Source: JBNKHH01 sp050290245
GTDB lineage: Bacteria > Pseudomonadota > Alphaproteobacteria > Rhodobacterales > Rhodobacteraceae
Length of the DNA stretch: 43,979 bases
Assembly: GCA_050290245.1 (NCBI GenBank)
Contig: JBNKHH010000023.1
Location: forward strand, 1 to 43,979
Direction of reading: 5' to 3'
Part shown: in pieces, positions 24,048 through 32,387 of the stretch
Position numbering within the stretch: position 1 is the first letter of the stretch
Layout of the letters: each line of letters begins with the position of its first letter
Made by a program: the position numbers and the translations under genes
Notes under the pieces: generated by a model
Told to the model about the DNA's origin: nothing
The model's input: the letters and a program-made list of their open reading frames with translations, nothing else
Database searches by the model: none

Positions 24048-24989
24048 TCACTCGTAGAACCGGTAGTCGATCTGGATCTGTTGCCCCAATTCGCGCAGAC
24101 GGACAAGGAATTCCTGGATGTATTCATGCAGGCCAAAGTCGAAAATCTGGTCGACCGTGCGACCAAGGCACTGATCTCCAATCTGGGACGCCAGGTCCAC
24201 GGACGGCGTCTTGGCGTCGTAATTCATCGTCAGATAGCCGAGGTTGTCGCGCAGCTTGCTGACACAGAACGCCAGGCTGCGCGGCATCCGCCCGTCAAGC
24301 ACCAGGAAGTGAACGATGTCGCGGGGGTCGATCTGGTTGCCGTATTCCATGCGGAACCCGCCCCGCGCCGAAACCGAGCGCAGGATCGTCTCCCACTGAA
24401 CGTTGTCCATGGACGAGCCGACGGCCCGGACCGAGGGCAACAGCACATAGTACTTCACATCCAGAATGCGCGCCGTGTTGTCCGCGCGTTCGAGAAACGT
24501 ACCAATGCGCGCAAAATCGAAGATGTCGTTGCGCAGCATCGTGCCCTGGGTCGTACCCTTCACGAGGGAACCCCCGTCCCGGATCGCGCCCAGAACCTTC
24601 GCCAGATCACGGTCGGAGACTTTGCGCTTCAGCATGTCGGTCGTGCGCATGTAGGTGCCGTTCATCGCCTCCCAAACCTCGTAGGTCAGCGATGTGCGGA
24701 CCATGCGCGCATTCTGCCGCGCCGCAATGACCGAGGACAGGACCGACGATGGGTTGTCCTTCGACCGCAGCATCCAGTCGATGGCTGCGTCCTTGGTCAA
24801 TTCGTCGTAATTGGCCTGGAATCCCTCATGGACTCCCGCGGTCTGCAAGACCGACCGCCATTCCTCGTCCGAGGCCCCCATCCGCGTCAGGGCGATGCGC
24901 TGACCCGTCTCGATTAACCGCGACGTGTTCTCGGCCCGCTCAAGATAGCGGTACATCCAGAACAGCCCGTTTGCATCCTTGCCCAGCAT
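24048..24989 (-). CDS. Alpha-E domain protein of the Anbu operon
   Basis: A 313-residue, mostly helical alpha-E (DUF403) protein beginning MLGKDANGLFWMYRYLERAE, with the family motif ERAENTSRLIE. The ATG overlaps the stop of the ATP-grasp gene (TGATG), so the two are translated together. Alpha-E proteins accompany circularly permuted ATP-grasp enzymes and transglutaminases in many bacteria; they are predicted helper or binding subunits of a peptide-ligating system. No catalytic residues are known. Confidence 0.93.
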   Translation of the reverse strand: MLGKDANGLFWMYRYLERAENTSRLIETGQRIALTRMGASDEEWRSVLQTAGVHEGFQANYDELTKDAAIDWMLRSKDNPSSVLSSVIAARQNARMVRTSLTYEVWEAMNGTYMRTTDMLKRKVSDRDLAKVLGAIRDGGSLVKGTTQGTMLRNDIFDFARIGTFLERADNTARILDVKYYVLLPSVRAVGSSMDNVQWETILRSVSARGGFRMEYGNQIDPRDIVHFLVLDGRMPRSLAFCVSKLRDNLGYLTMNYDAKTPSVDLASQIGDQCLGRTVDQIFDFGLHEYIQEFLVRLRELGQQIQIDYRFYE

Positions 24990-26413
24990 CAGTCTTCCAA
25001 CACCCAGGTATCCTTGGTGCCTCCACCCTGGCTTGAGTTCACGACCAAAGACCCTTTCTTCAACGCTACCCGCGTCAACCCGCCCGGCGTGATTTTGACG
25101 CCTTGCGGGCTAACCAGCACGAAGGGACGCAGGTCCACATGACGCGGCGCAAGCCCCGCCTTGGTATAGATCGGCACCGTTGAAAGGCTCAGGGTCGGCT
25201 GGGCGATATAATTGCCCGGCTTGGCCTCCAGCTTCTTGCGGAAGGCGGCCAATTCACTCTTGGACGACGTCGGCCCGATCAACATCCCATAGCCGCCCGA
25301 GCCGTGCACCTCCTTCACCACGAGGTCATGCAAGTTGTCTAGCACGTAGGCCAGCGCATCAGGCTCCGAACACCGCCAGGTCGGCACGTTTTCCAGGATC
25401 GGCCGCTCGCCGGTATAGAACTCGACGATCTCGGGCATGTAGCTGTAGATCGCCTTGTCGTCAGCAATTCCCGTGCCGGGCGCATTGGCGATGGTAATAC
25501 CGCCGGACCGGTAGACGTCCATGATCCCCGGCACGCCAAGGGCGCTCTCGGGATTGAAATTGAGCGGATCGAGATACTCATCGTCAACCCGGCGGTACAG
25601 CACGTCGATCGGCTTGTATCCCTGCGTGGTCCGCATTGCGACGCGGCCATCGACCACGCGAAGGTCGTGTCCCTCGACCAGTTCGACGCCCATCTGGTCC
25701 GCCAGGAAGGCATGTTCGAAATACGCCGAATTGTAACTCCCCGGCGTCAACACCGCGACAGTGGGCTTTCCCGTCGCCGCCAAAGGGGCGCAAGCCGTCA
25801 GCGACCCGCGCAGCTCGCTCGGATACGACTGCACCGGCTGTACCCGGTTCTTCAAGAACAACTCGGGGAACATGCGCAACATCGTCTCGCGGTTTTCCAG
25901 CATATAGCTGACCCCGGACGGCGTGCGCGCATTGTCCTCAAGCACATAGAACTGGTCCGGTCCCGTCCGCACCAGGTCGATGCCGACGATATGGATATAG
26001 ACCCCACCTGGCGGCTCGACACCGATCATTTGCGGCAGGAACGCTTCGTTCTTGCTGATCATCTCGACGGGGATGCGCCCTGCCTTGATGATTTCCTGCC
26101 GGTGATAGATGTCGTGCAGAAAGGCGTTGATCGCCCTGACCCGCTGTTCGATCCCGCGTGACAGCCGCTGCCATTCACGGCCCGAGATGATGCGCGGGAT
26201 GATATCGAACGGAATCAACCGCTCTTCGGCTTCGGCGCGCCCGTAGACGTTGAAGGTGATGCCCGTCAGCCGGAACAACTCGTCCGCCTCGCGCTGCTTG
26301 GCCTTCAGTTCCTTGGGATCCTCGCCATCCAGCCAGGCCTTGTAGCCGTCGAAAGGCGCTCTGAGCGCCCCGTCCCGGCCCCACATTTCATCGAAATTTT
26401 CCCCATTACTCAT
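24989..26413 (-). CDS. Circularly permuted ATP-grasp protein of the Anbu operon
   Basis: A 474-residue protein of the circularly permuted ATP-grasp type (DUF404/DUF407). Typical segments are YVLEDNARTPSGVSYMLENR, AVLTPGSYNSAYFEHAFLAD, the nucleotide-binding LVVKEVHGSGGYGMLIGP and RHVDLRPFVLVSPQGVKITP near the C-terminus. Such enzymes are predicted to form amide bonds with ATP, possibly making the peptide that the transglutaminase or Anbu processes. It is the first gene of the operon; the upstream 137 bases hold a small hairpin (26477-26490) and a pair of TTAACGG repeats. Confidence 0.94.
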   Translation of the reverse strand: MSNGENFDEMWGRDGALRAPFDGYKAWLDGEDPKELKAKQREADELFRLTGITFNVYGRAEAEERLIPFDIIPRIISGREWQRLSRGIEQRVRAINAFLHDIYHRQEIIKAGRIPVEMISKNEAFLPQMIGVEPPGGVYIHIVGIDLVRTGPDQFYVLEDNARTPSGVSYMLENRETMLRMFPELFLKNRVQPVQSYPSELRGSLTACAPLAATGKPTVAVLTPGSYNSAYFEHAFLADQMGVELVEGHDLRVVDGRVAMRTTQGYKPIDVLYRRVDDEYLDPLNFNPESALGVPGIMDVYRSGGITIANAPGTGIADDKAIYSYMPEIVEFYTGERPILENVPTWRCSEPDALAYVLDNLHDLVVKEVHGSGGYGMLIGPTSSKSELAAFRKKLEAKPGNYIAQPTLSLSTVPIYTKAGLAPRHVDLRPFVLVSPQGVKITPGGLTRVALKKGSLVVNSSQGGGTKDTWVLED

Positions 26414-26510
26414 GGGCCTAGCCTAGCCCGCATCCCGCAATAATCAAAAGGACTCATCAAAACGGATCGAATTTTTCAGGCAAATGCCTGTTCATTAGGC
26501 AGAAAGCGTG

Positions 26511-26540
26511 GCGTTAACGGTGCAGGATGCGCATTAACGG
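26511..26540. repeat. Tandem TTAACGG motifs, 20-base period
   Basis: GCGTTAACGG (26511-26520) and GCATTAACGG (26531-26540) differ in one base and are exactly two helical turns apart, about 100 bases upstream of the Anbu operon and just past the ychF stop. This fits a binding site for a dimeric regulator. CtrA half-sites (TTAACCAT-like) are related but not identical. Confidence 0.35.
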
Positions 26541-26550
26541 CGTCCGATGC

Positions 26551-27648
26551 CTAGCCGCTGTGCAGGAAATGCAGGACGTCGCCGTCCTTGACTTCATAGG
26601 TCTTGCCCTCGGCGCGCATCTTGCCTGCTTCCTTGGCTCCGCCCTCACCGCCAAGCGCCACATAGTCGTCATAGGCAATGGTTTCGGCACGGATGAATCC
26701 CTTTTCAAAGTCTCCGTGAATGACCCCGGCAGCCTGCGGCGCCAGCGTGCCCTTGCGGATCGTCCAGGCCCGCGCCTCCTTGGGTCCTACAGTGAAATAA
26801 GTCTGCAGGCCCAACAGCGCATAGCCGGCACGGATCAGCCGGTCGAGCCCCGCTTCCTCCAGCCCCATCTCTTCAAGGAACATCGCTGCCTCTTCCCGGT
26901 CGAGTTGGCTGATTTCTTCCTCGATCTTTGCCGAGATCACCACGGCAGCGGCCCCCTGCTCGGCCGCCATCTCGGCAACTCGTGCAGAATGGGCGTTTCC
27001 ATCGGCAGCCTCATCCTCGGCCACGTTGCAGACATATAAAACCGGCTTGGAGGTCAAAAGCTGAAGCATCGCCCAGGCCTTCTTGTCCTCGTCATCGACC
27101 TGCACGCTGCGCGCCGGACGCCCCGATTCCAAGGCCACCTGGGCCTCTTTCAAAAGACGCTCCTGCTGGACCGCTTCCTTGTCGCCGCCGCGCACCTTGC
27201 GCACGATGTTCTGAAGCCGTTTCTCGATCGACTCAAGGTCGGCCAGCATCAATTCGGTCTCGATGGTTTCGGCGTCTGCAATCGGATCAACGCGCCCCTC
27301 GACGTGGGTGACGTCCCCGTCCTCGAAGCAGCGCAAGACATGAGCGATCGTGTCAACCTCGCGGATGTTGGCCAGGAACTGGTTGCCCAGCCCTTCGCCC
27401 TTCGAAGCGCCTTTCACCAGACCCGCGATGTCCACGAAGGTCATGCGTGCGGGAATAATCTGCTTGGACCCGGCAATCCTCGCCAGGGTTTCGATCCGCA
27501 CATCGGGCACCGCCACCTCGCCCACATTGGGCTCGATAGTACAAAACGGAAAATTCGCCGCCTGCGCCGCCGCCGTCCGCGTCAGCGCATTGAACAAGGT
27601 CGACTTGCCCACGTTCGGCAGCCCTACGATCCCGGTCTTAAACCCCAT
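26551..27648 (-). CDS. ychF: Redox-regulated ATPase / translation-associated GTPase-fold YchF
   Basis: A 365-residue Obg-family P-loop protein with ATP preference. Motifs: G1 GIVGLPNVGKSTLFNALT, G3 VDIAGLVKGASKGEGLGNQF, the altered G4 region around residues 200-210 (VLYVCNVAED, i.e. N-x-x-E rather than N-K-x-D, the reason for ATP use) and a C-terminal TGS domain (YFTVGPKEARAWTIRKGTLA). ATG 27648 opens with the family start MGFKTGIVGLPN; the longer frame to 27840 is rejected. It is divergent from trpA. Confidence 0.97.
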   Translation of the reverse strand: MGFKTGIVGLPNVGKSTLFNALTRTAAAQAANFPFCTIEPNVGEVAVPDVRIETLARIAGSKQIIPARMTFVDIAGLVKGASKGEGLGNQFLANIREVDTIAHVLRCFEDGDVTHVEGRVDPIADAETIETELMLADLESIEKRLQNIVRKVRGGDKEAVQQERLLKEAQVALESGRPARSVQVDDEDKKAWAMLQLLTSKPVLYVCNVAEDEAADGNAHSARVAEMAAEQGAAAVVISAKIEEEISQLDREEAAMFLEEMGLEEAGLDRLIRAGYALLGLQTYFTVGPKEARAWTIRKGTLAPQAAGVIHGDFEKGFIRAETIAYDDYVALGGEGGAKEAGKMRAEGKTYEVKDGDVLHFLHSG

Positions 27649-27793
27649 GTGATCCTCATCATTCGCGTCGTCGCAGGCTCTAGCGACCCGGACCCCGCTC
27701 TGCAAGCCGAAGCATGGCTTTTGACCATCACCAATTGATCTTCCCGCCCCCATGGGGCAAAGCAGGTCCGACCGATTTGAACGAGGCACCGCG

Positions 27794-28585
27794 ATGACCC
27801 GCATCGACCAGAAATTCGCCCAGTTGCGCGCCGACGGCAAGAAAGCCTTCGTCGCCTATGTCATGGCAGGCGATCCCGACTACGACACCTCGCTTGAAAT
27901 CGTCAAAGGCCTGCCGGGCGCCGGCGTCGACGTGATCGAACTGGGCCTGCCCTTCACCGATCCCATGGCAGACGGCCCGACGATCCAGCTTGCCGGACAG
28001 CGCGCGCTGGAAGCAGGCCAGACGCTGAACAAGACCCTCGCCCTCGCCCGCGCCTTCCGCGAAACCGACGACAGCACGCCGATTGTGCTAATGGGCTATT
28101 ACAACCCGATCTATTCGCACGGGGTCGACCAGTTCCTCGTCGATGCCAAGGCGGCCGGGATCGACGGGCTGATCGTCGTCGACCTTCCACCCGAGGAAGA
28201 CGAAGAGCTCTGCATCCCGGCCCAGGCCGCCGGTCTGAATTTCATCCGTCTCGCGACACCCACCACCGACGACAAGCGCCTTCCCAAGGTGCTGACCAAT
28301 ACCTCGGGCTTTGTCTATTACGTCTCGATCACGGGCATCACCGGTGCCGCCAACGCGGTTGCGACGGACGTCGGTCCGGAGGTTGCGCGGATAAAGGCCA
28401 AAACAGACCTGCCGATCATCGTCGGCTTTGGCATCAAGACGCCTGAGTCCAGCCGCGACATTGCCTCGGTCGCCGACGGCGCCGTGGTCGGATCGGCCAT
28501 TGTCGAGCTGATCGGCAAGGGCCAGAGCCCGGCCGAGGTGCTCGATTTCGTCAAGGGTCTCGCTGACGGCGCACATTCGGCCTGA
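27794..28585 (+). CDS. trpA: Tryptophan synthase alpha subunit
   Basis: TrpA cleaves indole-3-glycerol phosphate to indole, which passes to TrpB. The 263-residue TIM-barrel protein has both catalytic acids at the classical numbers: Glu49 and Asp60 in IELGLPFTDPMADGPT. The phosphate-binding GFGIKTPESSRDI and SAIVELIGKG loops are present. ATG 27794 gives the correct N-terminus MTRIDQKFAQLRADGKK; the in-frame ATG at 27752 adds an unmatched extension. trpB is not adjacent. A strong hairpin (28607-28628) follows. Confidence 0.97.
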   Translation: MTRIDQKFAQLRADGKKAFVAYVMAGDPDYDTSLEIVKGLPGAGVDVIELGLPFTDPMADGPTIQLAGQRALEAGQTLNKTLALARAFRETDDSTPIVLMGYYNPIYSHGVDQFLVDAKAAGIDGLIVVDLPPEEDEELCIPAQAAGLNFIRLATPTTDDKRLPKVLTNTSGFVYYVSITGITGAANAVATDVGPEVARIKAKTDLPIIVGFGIKTPESSRDIASVADGAVVGSAIVELIGKGQSPAEVLDFVKGLADGAHSA

Positions 28586-28606
28586 TGAGGCTCTGCCCCG
28601 CGGCCC

Positions 28607-28628
28607 GCTCCGGGGCTCCCCCCGGAGC
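28607..28628 (+). terminator. Hairpin after trpA
   Basis: GCTCCGGGG (28607-28615) and CCCCGGAGC (28620-28628) form a 9-bp GC-rich stem with a 4-base loop, 21 bases after the trpA stop. It is followed by ATTTG, not a long T-run. As the next gene is convergent, it may end both transcripts. Confidence 0.65.
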
Positions 28629-28705
28629 ATTTGACGAAAAGAGAAAGCGAAGCCGCGACTTCAACTTTTCACTTTAATTCCCTGGAAAATAATCTGTTTT
28701 CCAAC

Positions 28706-29392
28706 CTATGCTCCCCGGTCCAGCCGGTGGAAAAGATGCGTGAAGGTCGCCGCTCCAAGGATCGGCACGACGAGATTCATCAAGGGGATGGTCAGGGGCA
28801 CCGCCATCAGCGCGCCGGCCACCCAAACCGTCAGAAAGTTCCTGCGAAAGGCCGCCTTCGCGCCCGCGTGGCCCAGTCGACGCACGGCCACCATGCGATA
28901 ATATTCCCGGCCCAGAAGAAAGCCATTCAGGCCATAGAAGACGAAGGGCGCAAGCGGTGTGAAGTAGAGGACCAGCGCAAGGATGTTCGTTCCCACCATT
29001 ACCCCCAGGAAGCCGAGGGATTCGCGCAGATTGTCTATGAACGGCACCGGCTCGACGGGCGGCAGGCCCGGGTAGTAGCGCTCTTCGACGGCATCGGCCA
29101 CATCGTCGAGGAACATGCCGGTGAACGCCGAGGCCACCGGCACCATCAGGAATACCGACAGGATCATCATCAGGATCAGCGAGCCCCAGGACAATATCTG
29201 ATCGACGAACCCCACTTCGCCGATCCACGGCAGTGTGATGGTGTCGGGCAAAAGCCAGCTCACCCCGAAAAAAACAAGCGCATAGGCGGCCCACAAGAGC
29301 AGGACCGTCAGCCCAACTCCCAGAAACAGCACCCGTCGAAAGCGCGGGTCAGGCAACTGCCCGATGGCAGCCAGAAAAGCGGCCGGGATCAT
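28706..29392 (-). CDS. EI24/CysZ-like integral membrane protein
   Basis: A 228-residue membrane protein with about five hydrophobic helices (for example FLGVGLTVLLLWAAYALVFF and WGSLILMMILSVFLMVPVAS) and the family segment FLDDVADAVEERYYPGLPPV. EI24-domain proteins include the sulfate channel CysZ, but Rhodobacterales members are poorly characterised and no sulfur genes are nearby. ATG 29392 overlaps the nitroreductase stop (ATGA), so the two are cotranscribed; ATG 29404 is an alternative. Confidence 0.85.
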   Translation of the reverse strand: MIPAAFLAAIGQLPDPRFRRVLFLGVGLTVLLLWAAYALVFFGVSWLLPDTITLPWIGEVGFVDQILSWGSLILMMILSVFLMVPVASAFTGMFLDDVADAVEERYYPGLPPVEPVPFIDNLRESLGFLGVMVGTNILALVLYFTPLAPFVFYGLNGFLLGREYYRMVAVRRLGHAGAKAAFRRNFLTVWVAGALMAVPLTIPLMNLVVPILGAATFTHLFHRLDRGA

Positions 29393-29967
29393 GCCTCGAT
29401 CCATTCGGTGATACGGTCGAGATCGGGGCGCGGACGCTCCGGCGGGGCCGAGGTTTCGGTACCGAGATGGATAATTCCGGCGATGGCCTCATGCGGCATC
29501 AGCCCGAGGTTGCGCTCGCGCCAGTCGCGATCATGGCTGGCCCATCCGGACAACCAGTTCGCTCCCCAACCGGCCGCCAGGGCCGCCGTCAACAACTGCA
29601 TACAGACTGCACCGGCCGACAAGACCTGCTCGACCTCGGGCACTTTCTCCGAAATCGTCGGACTAGACACCACGACCACGGCCAGTTCGGCACCCGCATA
29701 TTCCAGCGTCGCTTTCTCGATCTTTTCGGGGGCAACCCCCAGTTCCGCACCCTTGGCCCCCAGCGTATCGGCCAATCTTTGCATCGCAGGTTTCTTCAAG
29801 ACGATGAACCGCCAGGGCTCCAGCTTGCCGTGATCGGGCGTGCGCGCGGCGACCGTAAGAATGCGGCGCAATTCGTCGTCGTCCGGCACGGGACCCGTCA
29901 GCGTCTTGGCCGGGCGCGAGCGGCGCATTTCGAGAAAGGCAAATGCAGCGGGATTCGGGTCGGGCAT
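29389..29967 (-). CDS. Nitroreductase-family flavoprotein
   Basis: A 192-residue FMN protein like YdjA. The FMN-phosphate motif RRSRPAKTLTGPVPDDDELR and AARTPDHGKLEPWRFIVLKK are present, as is the second binding region LLTAALAAGWGANWLSGWAS. It should reduce nitro or related groups with NAD(P)H; natural substrate unknown. A strong ribosome site (AAGGAGG) lies before ATG 29967. It follows the deacetylase-fold gene by 70 bases on the same strand. Confidence 0.92.
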   Translation of the reverse strand: MPDPNPAAFAFLEMRRSRPAKTLTGPVPDDDELRRILTVAARTPDHGKLEPWRFIVLKKPAMQRLADTLGAKGAELGVAPEKIEKATLEYAGAELAVVVVSSPTISEKVPEVEQVLSAGAVCMQLLTAALAAGWGANWLSGWASHDRDWRERNLGLMPHEAIAGIIHLGTETSAPPERPRPDLDRITEWIEA

Positions 29968-30037
29968 GGGGCCTCCTTGGGGCGTCTTCGACGCTTTACC
30001 TAAGGCTCAAAGGTCGGAACTTCCACCGTTCAGACGC

Positions 30038-31135
30038 TCAAAAAAGCGCCGTGGCCATGCCGTTGATCCGGCTTTCCACCCAGATGTCGAAGGCCTCACC
30101 CGGTTGGCGTTTTTCCAGCGTGTCCGCAAAGGGATCGGGGGCATCGATGGAACTGCCAGCCATTTCGGCCAGGACCGCGTGACCGCAAAACGGCACATAG
30201 ACCTCGCTATAGCCGCCCTCGTGCACCATCACCAGCCGTCCGCCACAGACGTCATCGGCCAGAGCCATGACTGCGCGCGTCATCTCGCGGAACGTGCGCG
30301 CTGTCGCCAGCATCCGTCCGAGAGGGTCGAAGGCGGCGGCGTCAAAGCCGCAAGCAATAATCAAAAGGTCCGGCTGAAAAGCACGGATTGTCGGAATCGC
30401 CAGCCGTTCGAGCGCGGCCATGTAGCCCCGGTGACCGGTCCCCGGCGGCAGGGGAATGTTCAGGTTTGCGCCCTCCCCGGCCCCTGTGCCCCGGTCAGCG
30501 AAATCTCCCGTATCAAGGGGATAGTTCCGCTCCTGGTGGATCGAGACGGTCAGGACGTCCGCCCGGTCAAGAAAGATCGCCTCGGTGCCGTTGCCGTGGT
30601 GGACGTCCCAGTCCAGCACCGCCACGCGGCCCAGCTTGCCCTCGGCCCGCGCGGCCTCGATGGCGATGGCGATATTGGCCAAAAGGCAAAACCCGTTCTG
30701 CCACTCCGGCAGGCAGTGGTGCCCCGGCGGTCGTGACAAGGCATAGGCGTTGCGATGCCGCCCCTCCAAGACCGAGAGAACCGCCCCCCTTGCGAGTCCG
30801 GCCGAAAGCGCCGCGATCTCGTAGCCGCCGTGACCAAAGGGGGCACGCAAACCCGTTTCGCCGCCGCCGGCATCGGACAGGGCCTTGAAATTATTCAGGA
30901 AACGCTCGGGATGAATCCTAAGCAGGTCCGTGTCGCTCGCGGCGGGCGCGGATACCGCGTCCAGCTCTGCCAAAAGCCCGGTAACGTCCAAGAGATTCTT
31001 CAACCGCCGCTTGGTCTCGGGGCTCTCGGGCAGGCCGCCCCCCGGTTGCACGGTATCACCAGTGGGAATCATGAAGGCATAGTTGCCCCCGCCATGCCAG
31101 AAACAGCGCTCGTGCCAGAAAAATCCCGTTGCCAT
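30038..31135 (-). CDS. Class II histone-deacetylase-fold amidohydrolase
   Basis: A 365-residue zinc amidohydrolase of the arginase/deacetylase fold. The catalytic His pair is in LSRPPGHHCLPEWQNGFCLL, the charge-relay and zinc Asp/His in VAVLDWDVHHGNGTEAIFLD, and the third zinc Asp in IIACGFDAAAFDPLGR. Bacterial relatives remove acetyl groups from polyamines or other small acetylamines. It starts MATGFFWHERCFWHGGG, common in this branch. No polyamine genes are near, so the substrate is not resolved. Confidence 0.93.
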   Translation of the reverse strand: MATGFFWHERCFWHGGGNYAFMIPTGDTVQPGGGLPESPETKRRLKNLLDVTGLLAELDAVSAPAASDTDLLRIHPERFLNNFKALSDAGGGETGLRAPFGHGGYEIAALSAGLARGAVLSVLEGRHRNAYALSRPPGHHCLPEWQNGFCLLANIAIAIEAARAEGKLGRVAVLDWDVHHGNGTEAIFLDRADVLTVSIHQERNYPLDTGDFADRGTGAGEGANLNIPLPPGTGHRGYMAALERLAIPTIRAFQPDLLIIACGFDAAAFDPLGRMLATARTFREMTRAVMALADDVCGGRLVMVHEGGYSEVYVPFCGHAVLAEMAGSSIDAPDPFADTLEKRQPGEAFDIWVESRINGMATALF

Positions 31136-31210
31136 GCCGTGATCCTAGACCGAAGTCGCCCCCTGGGGAATAGCTTGCCCGTACCTCCCTGCCGCGCCTA
31201 ATGTCCCGCC

Positions 31211-31462
31211 ATGAGCGACTTGTCCCATCTTGCCAGGCCCGGTGCGCGGATCGCCGTCAAGGTAACCCCGAAAGCATCGCGCGCACGGATCGCCGAAGAC
31301 GGTGCAACTGTCCGCATCTGGGTCACGGTGGCACCCGAGAACGGCAAGGCAAACAAGGCAGCACGAGACTTGCTGGCCAAGGCCCTGGGCCTGGCAAAGT
31401 CGCGGCTTGTTCTAGTGCAGGGGCAGACCGCGCGTGACAAGGTGTTCGAGATTACGGATTGA
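31211..31462 (+). CDS. DUF167 (YggU) family protein
   Basis: An 83-residue protein: ARIAVKVTPKASRARIAEDG, then VRIWVTVAPENGKANKAARD and LVQGQTARDKVFEI. This is the complete DUF167 domain. Function unknown; structures of relatives show a small alpha/beta fold. It is divergent from the deacetylase gene with 75 bases between. Confidence 0.92.
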   Translation: MSDLSHLARPGARIAVKVTPKASRARIAEDGATVRIWVTVAPENGKANKAARDLLAKALGLAKSRLVLVQGQTARDKVFEITD

Positions 31463-31505
31463 GACCGCCGTGACCGGCTTTCGGCACGCCGTCGAAAAGG
31501 TGAAA

Positions 31506-31526
31506 CGCGCGGCCTGGCGCCGCGCG
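31506..31526. terminator. Bidirectional hairpin between DUF167 and DUF1467 genes
   Basis: CGCGCGGC (31506-31513) and GCCGCGCG (31519-31526) make a perfect 8-bp stem with a 5-base loop in the 96-base region between convergent genes. No clear T-run on either side. Confidence 0.5.
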
Positions 31527-31558
31527 ATGCGTATTTCAGGCAAGATAAAGCGGGATGC

Positions 31559-31837
31559 CTACTGGCCGTGGCGCATCCGGTGAAACCAGTCCACGTCCTC
31601 GACCGTGATCCCGCCCCAGATGATAATCGCACAGATCATCGCCCAGACCGGAAAAGCGACCAGCGTCACCTGCCGCAGCTTGCGCTTCATCGAAAAACTC
31701 GACGCGGGCGAACCGGCATGTGTACCCTCGAGTGTCTCGCCTTCGTCGCCCTGTGTGCGCAGGCCGACCGGCAGCAAGATGAACAGCGTCAGAAACCAGA
31801 CGACCGCCAGAAGCACGAGGGAAGAAACGATGTTCAT
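31559..31837 (-). CDS. DUF1467 membrane protein
   Basis: A 92-residue protein with two hydrophobic helices (MNIVSSLVLLAVVWFLTLFI and VTLVAFPVWAMICAIIIWGG) separated by a charged loop. It matches the alphaproteobacterial DUF1467 pattern PVGLRTQGDEGE. Its ATG overlaps the epimerase stop (TGATG), a pairing I recall from other Rhodobacterales. Function unknown. Confidence 0.88.
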   Translation of the reverse strand: MNIVSSLVLLAVVWFLTLFILLPVGLRTQGDEGETLEGTHAGSPASSFSMKRKLRQVTLVAFPVWAMICAIIIWGGITVEDVDWFHRMRHGQ

Positions 31838-32241
31838 CAGACTTCTTCCAATTCGACCAGCGTGCCGGTGAAATCCTTGGGGTGAAGGAACAGAACCGGC
31901 TTGCCATGGGCACCGATCTTTGGCTCGCCATTGCCAAGAACGCGCGCGCCCGCATCGGTCAGGGTCCTGGCGGCCGCCCGGATGTCCTCGACCTCGTAAC
32001 AGATGTGGTGAATGCCGCCTGCAGGGTTCTTTTCAAGAAACCCGGCAATGGGGGAGTTCTCACCCAGGGGATAGAGAAGTTCGATCTTGGTGTTCGGCAG
32101 CGTGATGAACACCACCGTAACGCCATGGTCCGGTTCATCCTGCGGCGCGCCGACGTCGGCGCCAAGCGTGTCGCGATACTGTGCCGCCGCCGCCTCAAGG
32201 TCGGGCACGGCGATGGCCACGTGATTGAGCCGTCCGATCAT
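31837..32241 (-). CDS. mce: Methylmalonyl-CoA epimerase
   Basis: The enzyme interconverts (S)- and (R)-methylmalonyl-CoA in propionate breakdown. It has 134 residues with the two VOC-type repeats: the first metal His in MIGRLNHVAIAVPDLE, the Glu in TKIELLYPLGENSPIAGF, the second His in PAGGIHHICYEVEDIR and the last Glu in TGTLVELEEV. ATG 32241 with GGGAGAG upstream is the start; the frame further back to 32355 lacks family similarity. Confidence 0.95.
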   Translation of the reverse strand: MIGRLNHVAIAVPDLEAAAAQYRDTLGADVGAPQDEPDHGVTVVFITLPNTKIELLYPLGENSPIAGFLEKNPAGGIHHICYEVEDIRAAARTLTDAGARVLGNGEPKIGAHGKPVLFLHPKDFTGTLVELEEV

Positions 32242-32324
32242 CAGGTCTCTCCCGCATTTGTCGCCCGGTCTTATGCGCCCGGCCGACGCCCGCGGCAAGG
32301 GACACGCCGCCGCAGGGATCACCA

Positions 32325-32339
32325 TTAACCGGGCATTAG
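32325..32339 (+). promoter_or_regulatory. CtrA-box-like site
   Basis: TTAA (32325-32328), seven bases, TTAG (32336-32339) matches the CtrA consensus TTAA-N7-TTAA with one mismatch. It lies 48 bases upstream of the receiver-protein gene, in a divergent promoter region. Confidence 0.4.
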
Positions 32340-32387
32340 CCAATTCTGGTCTCAAATGGCCCCAAACCAGCTCCGGAGGGGCCCGAT

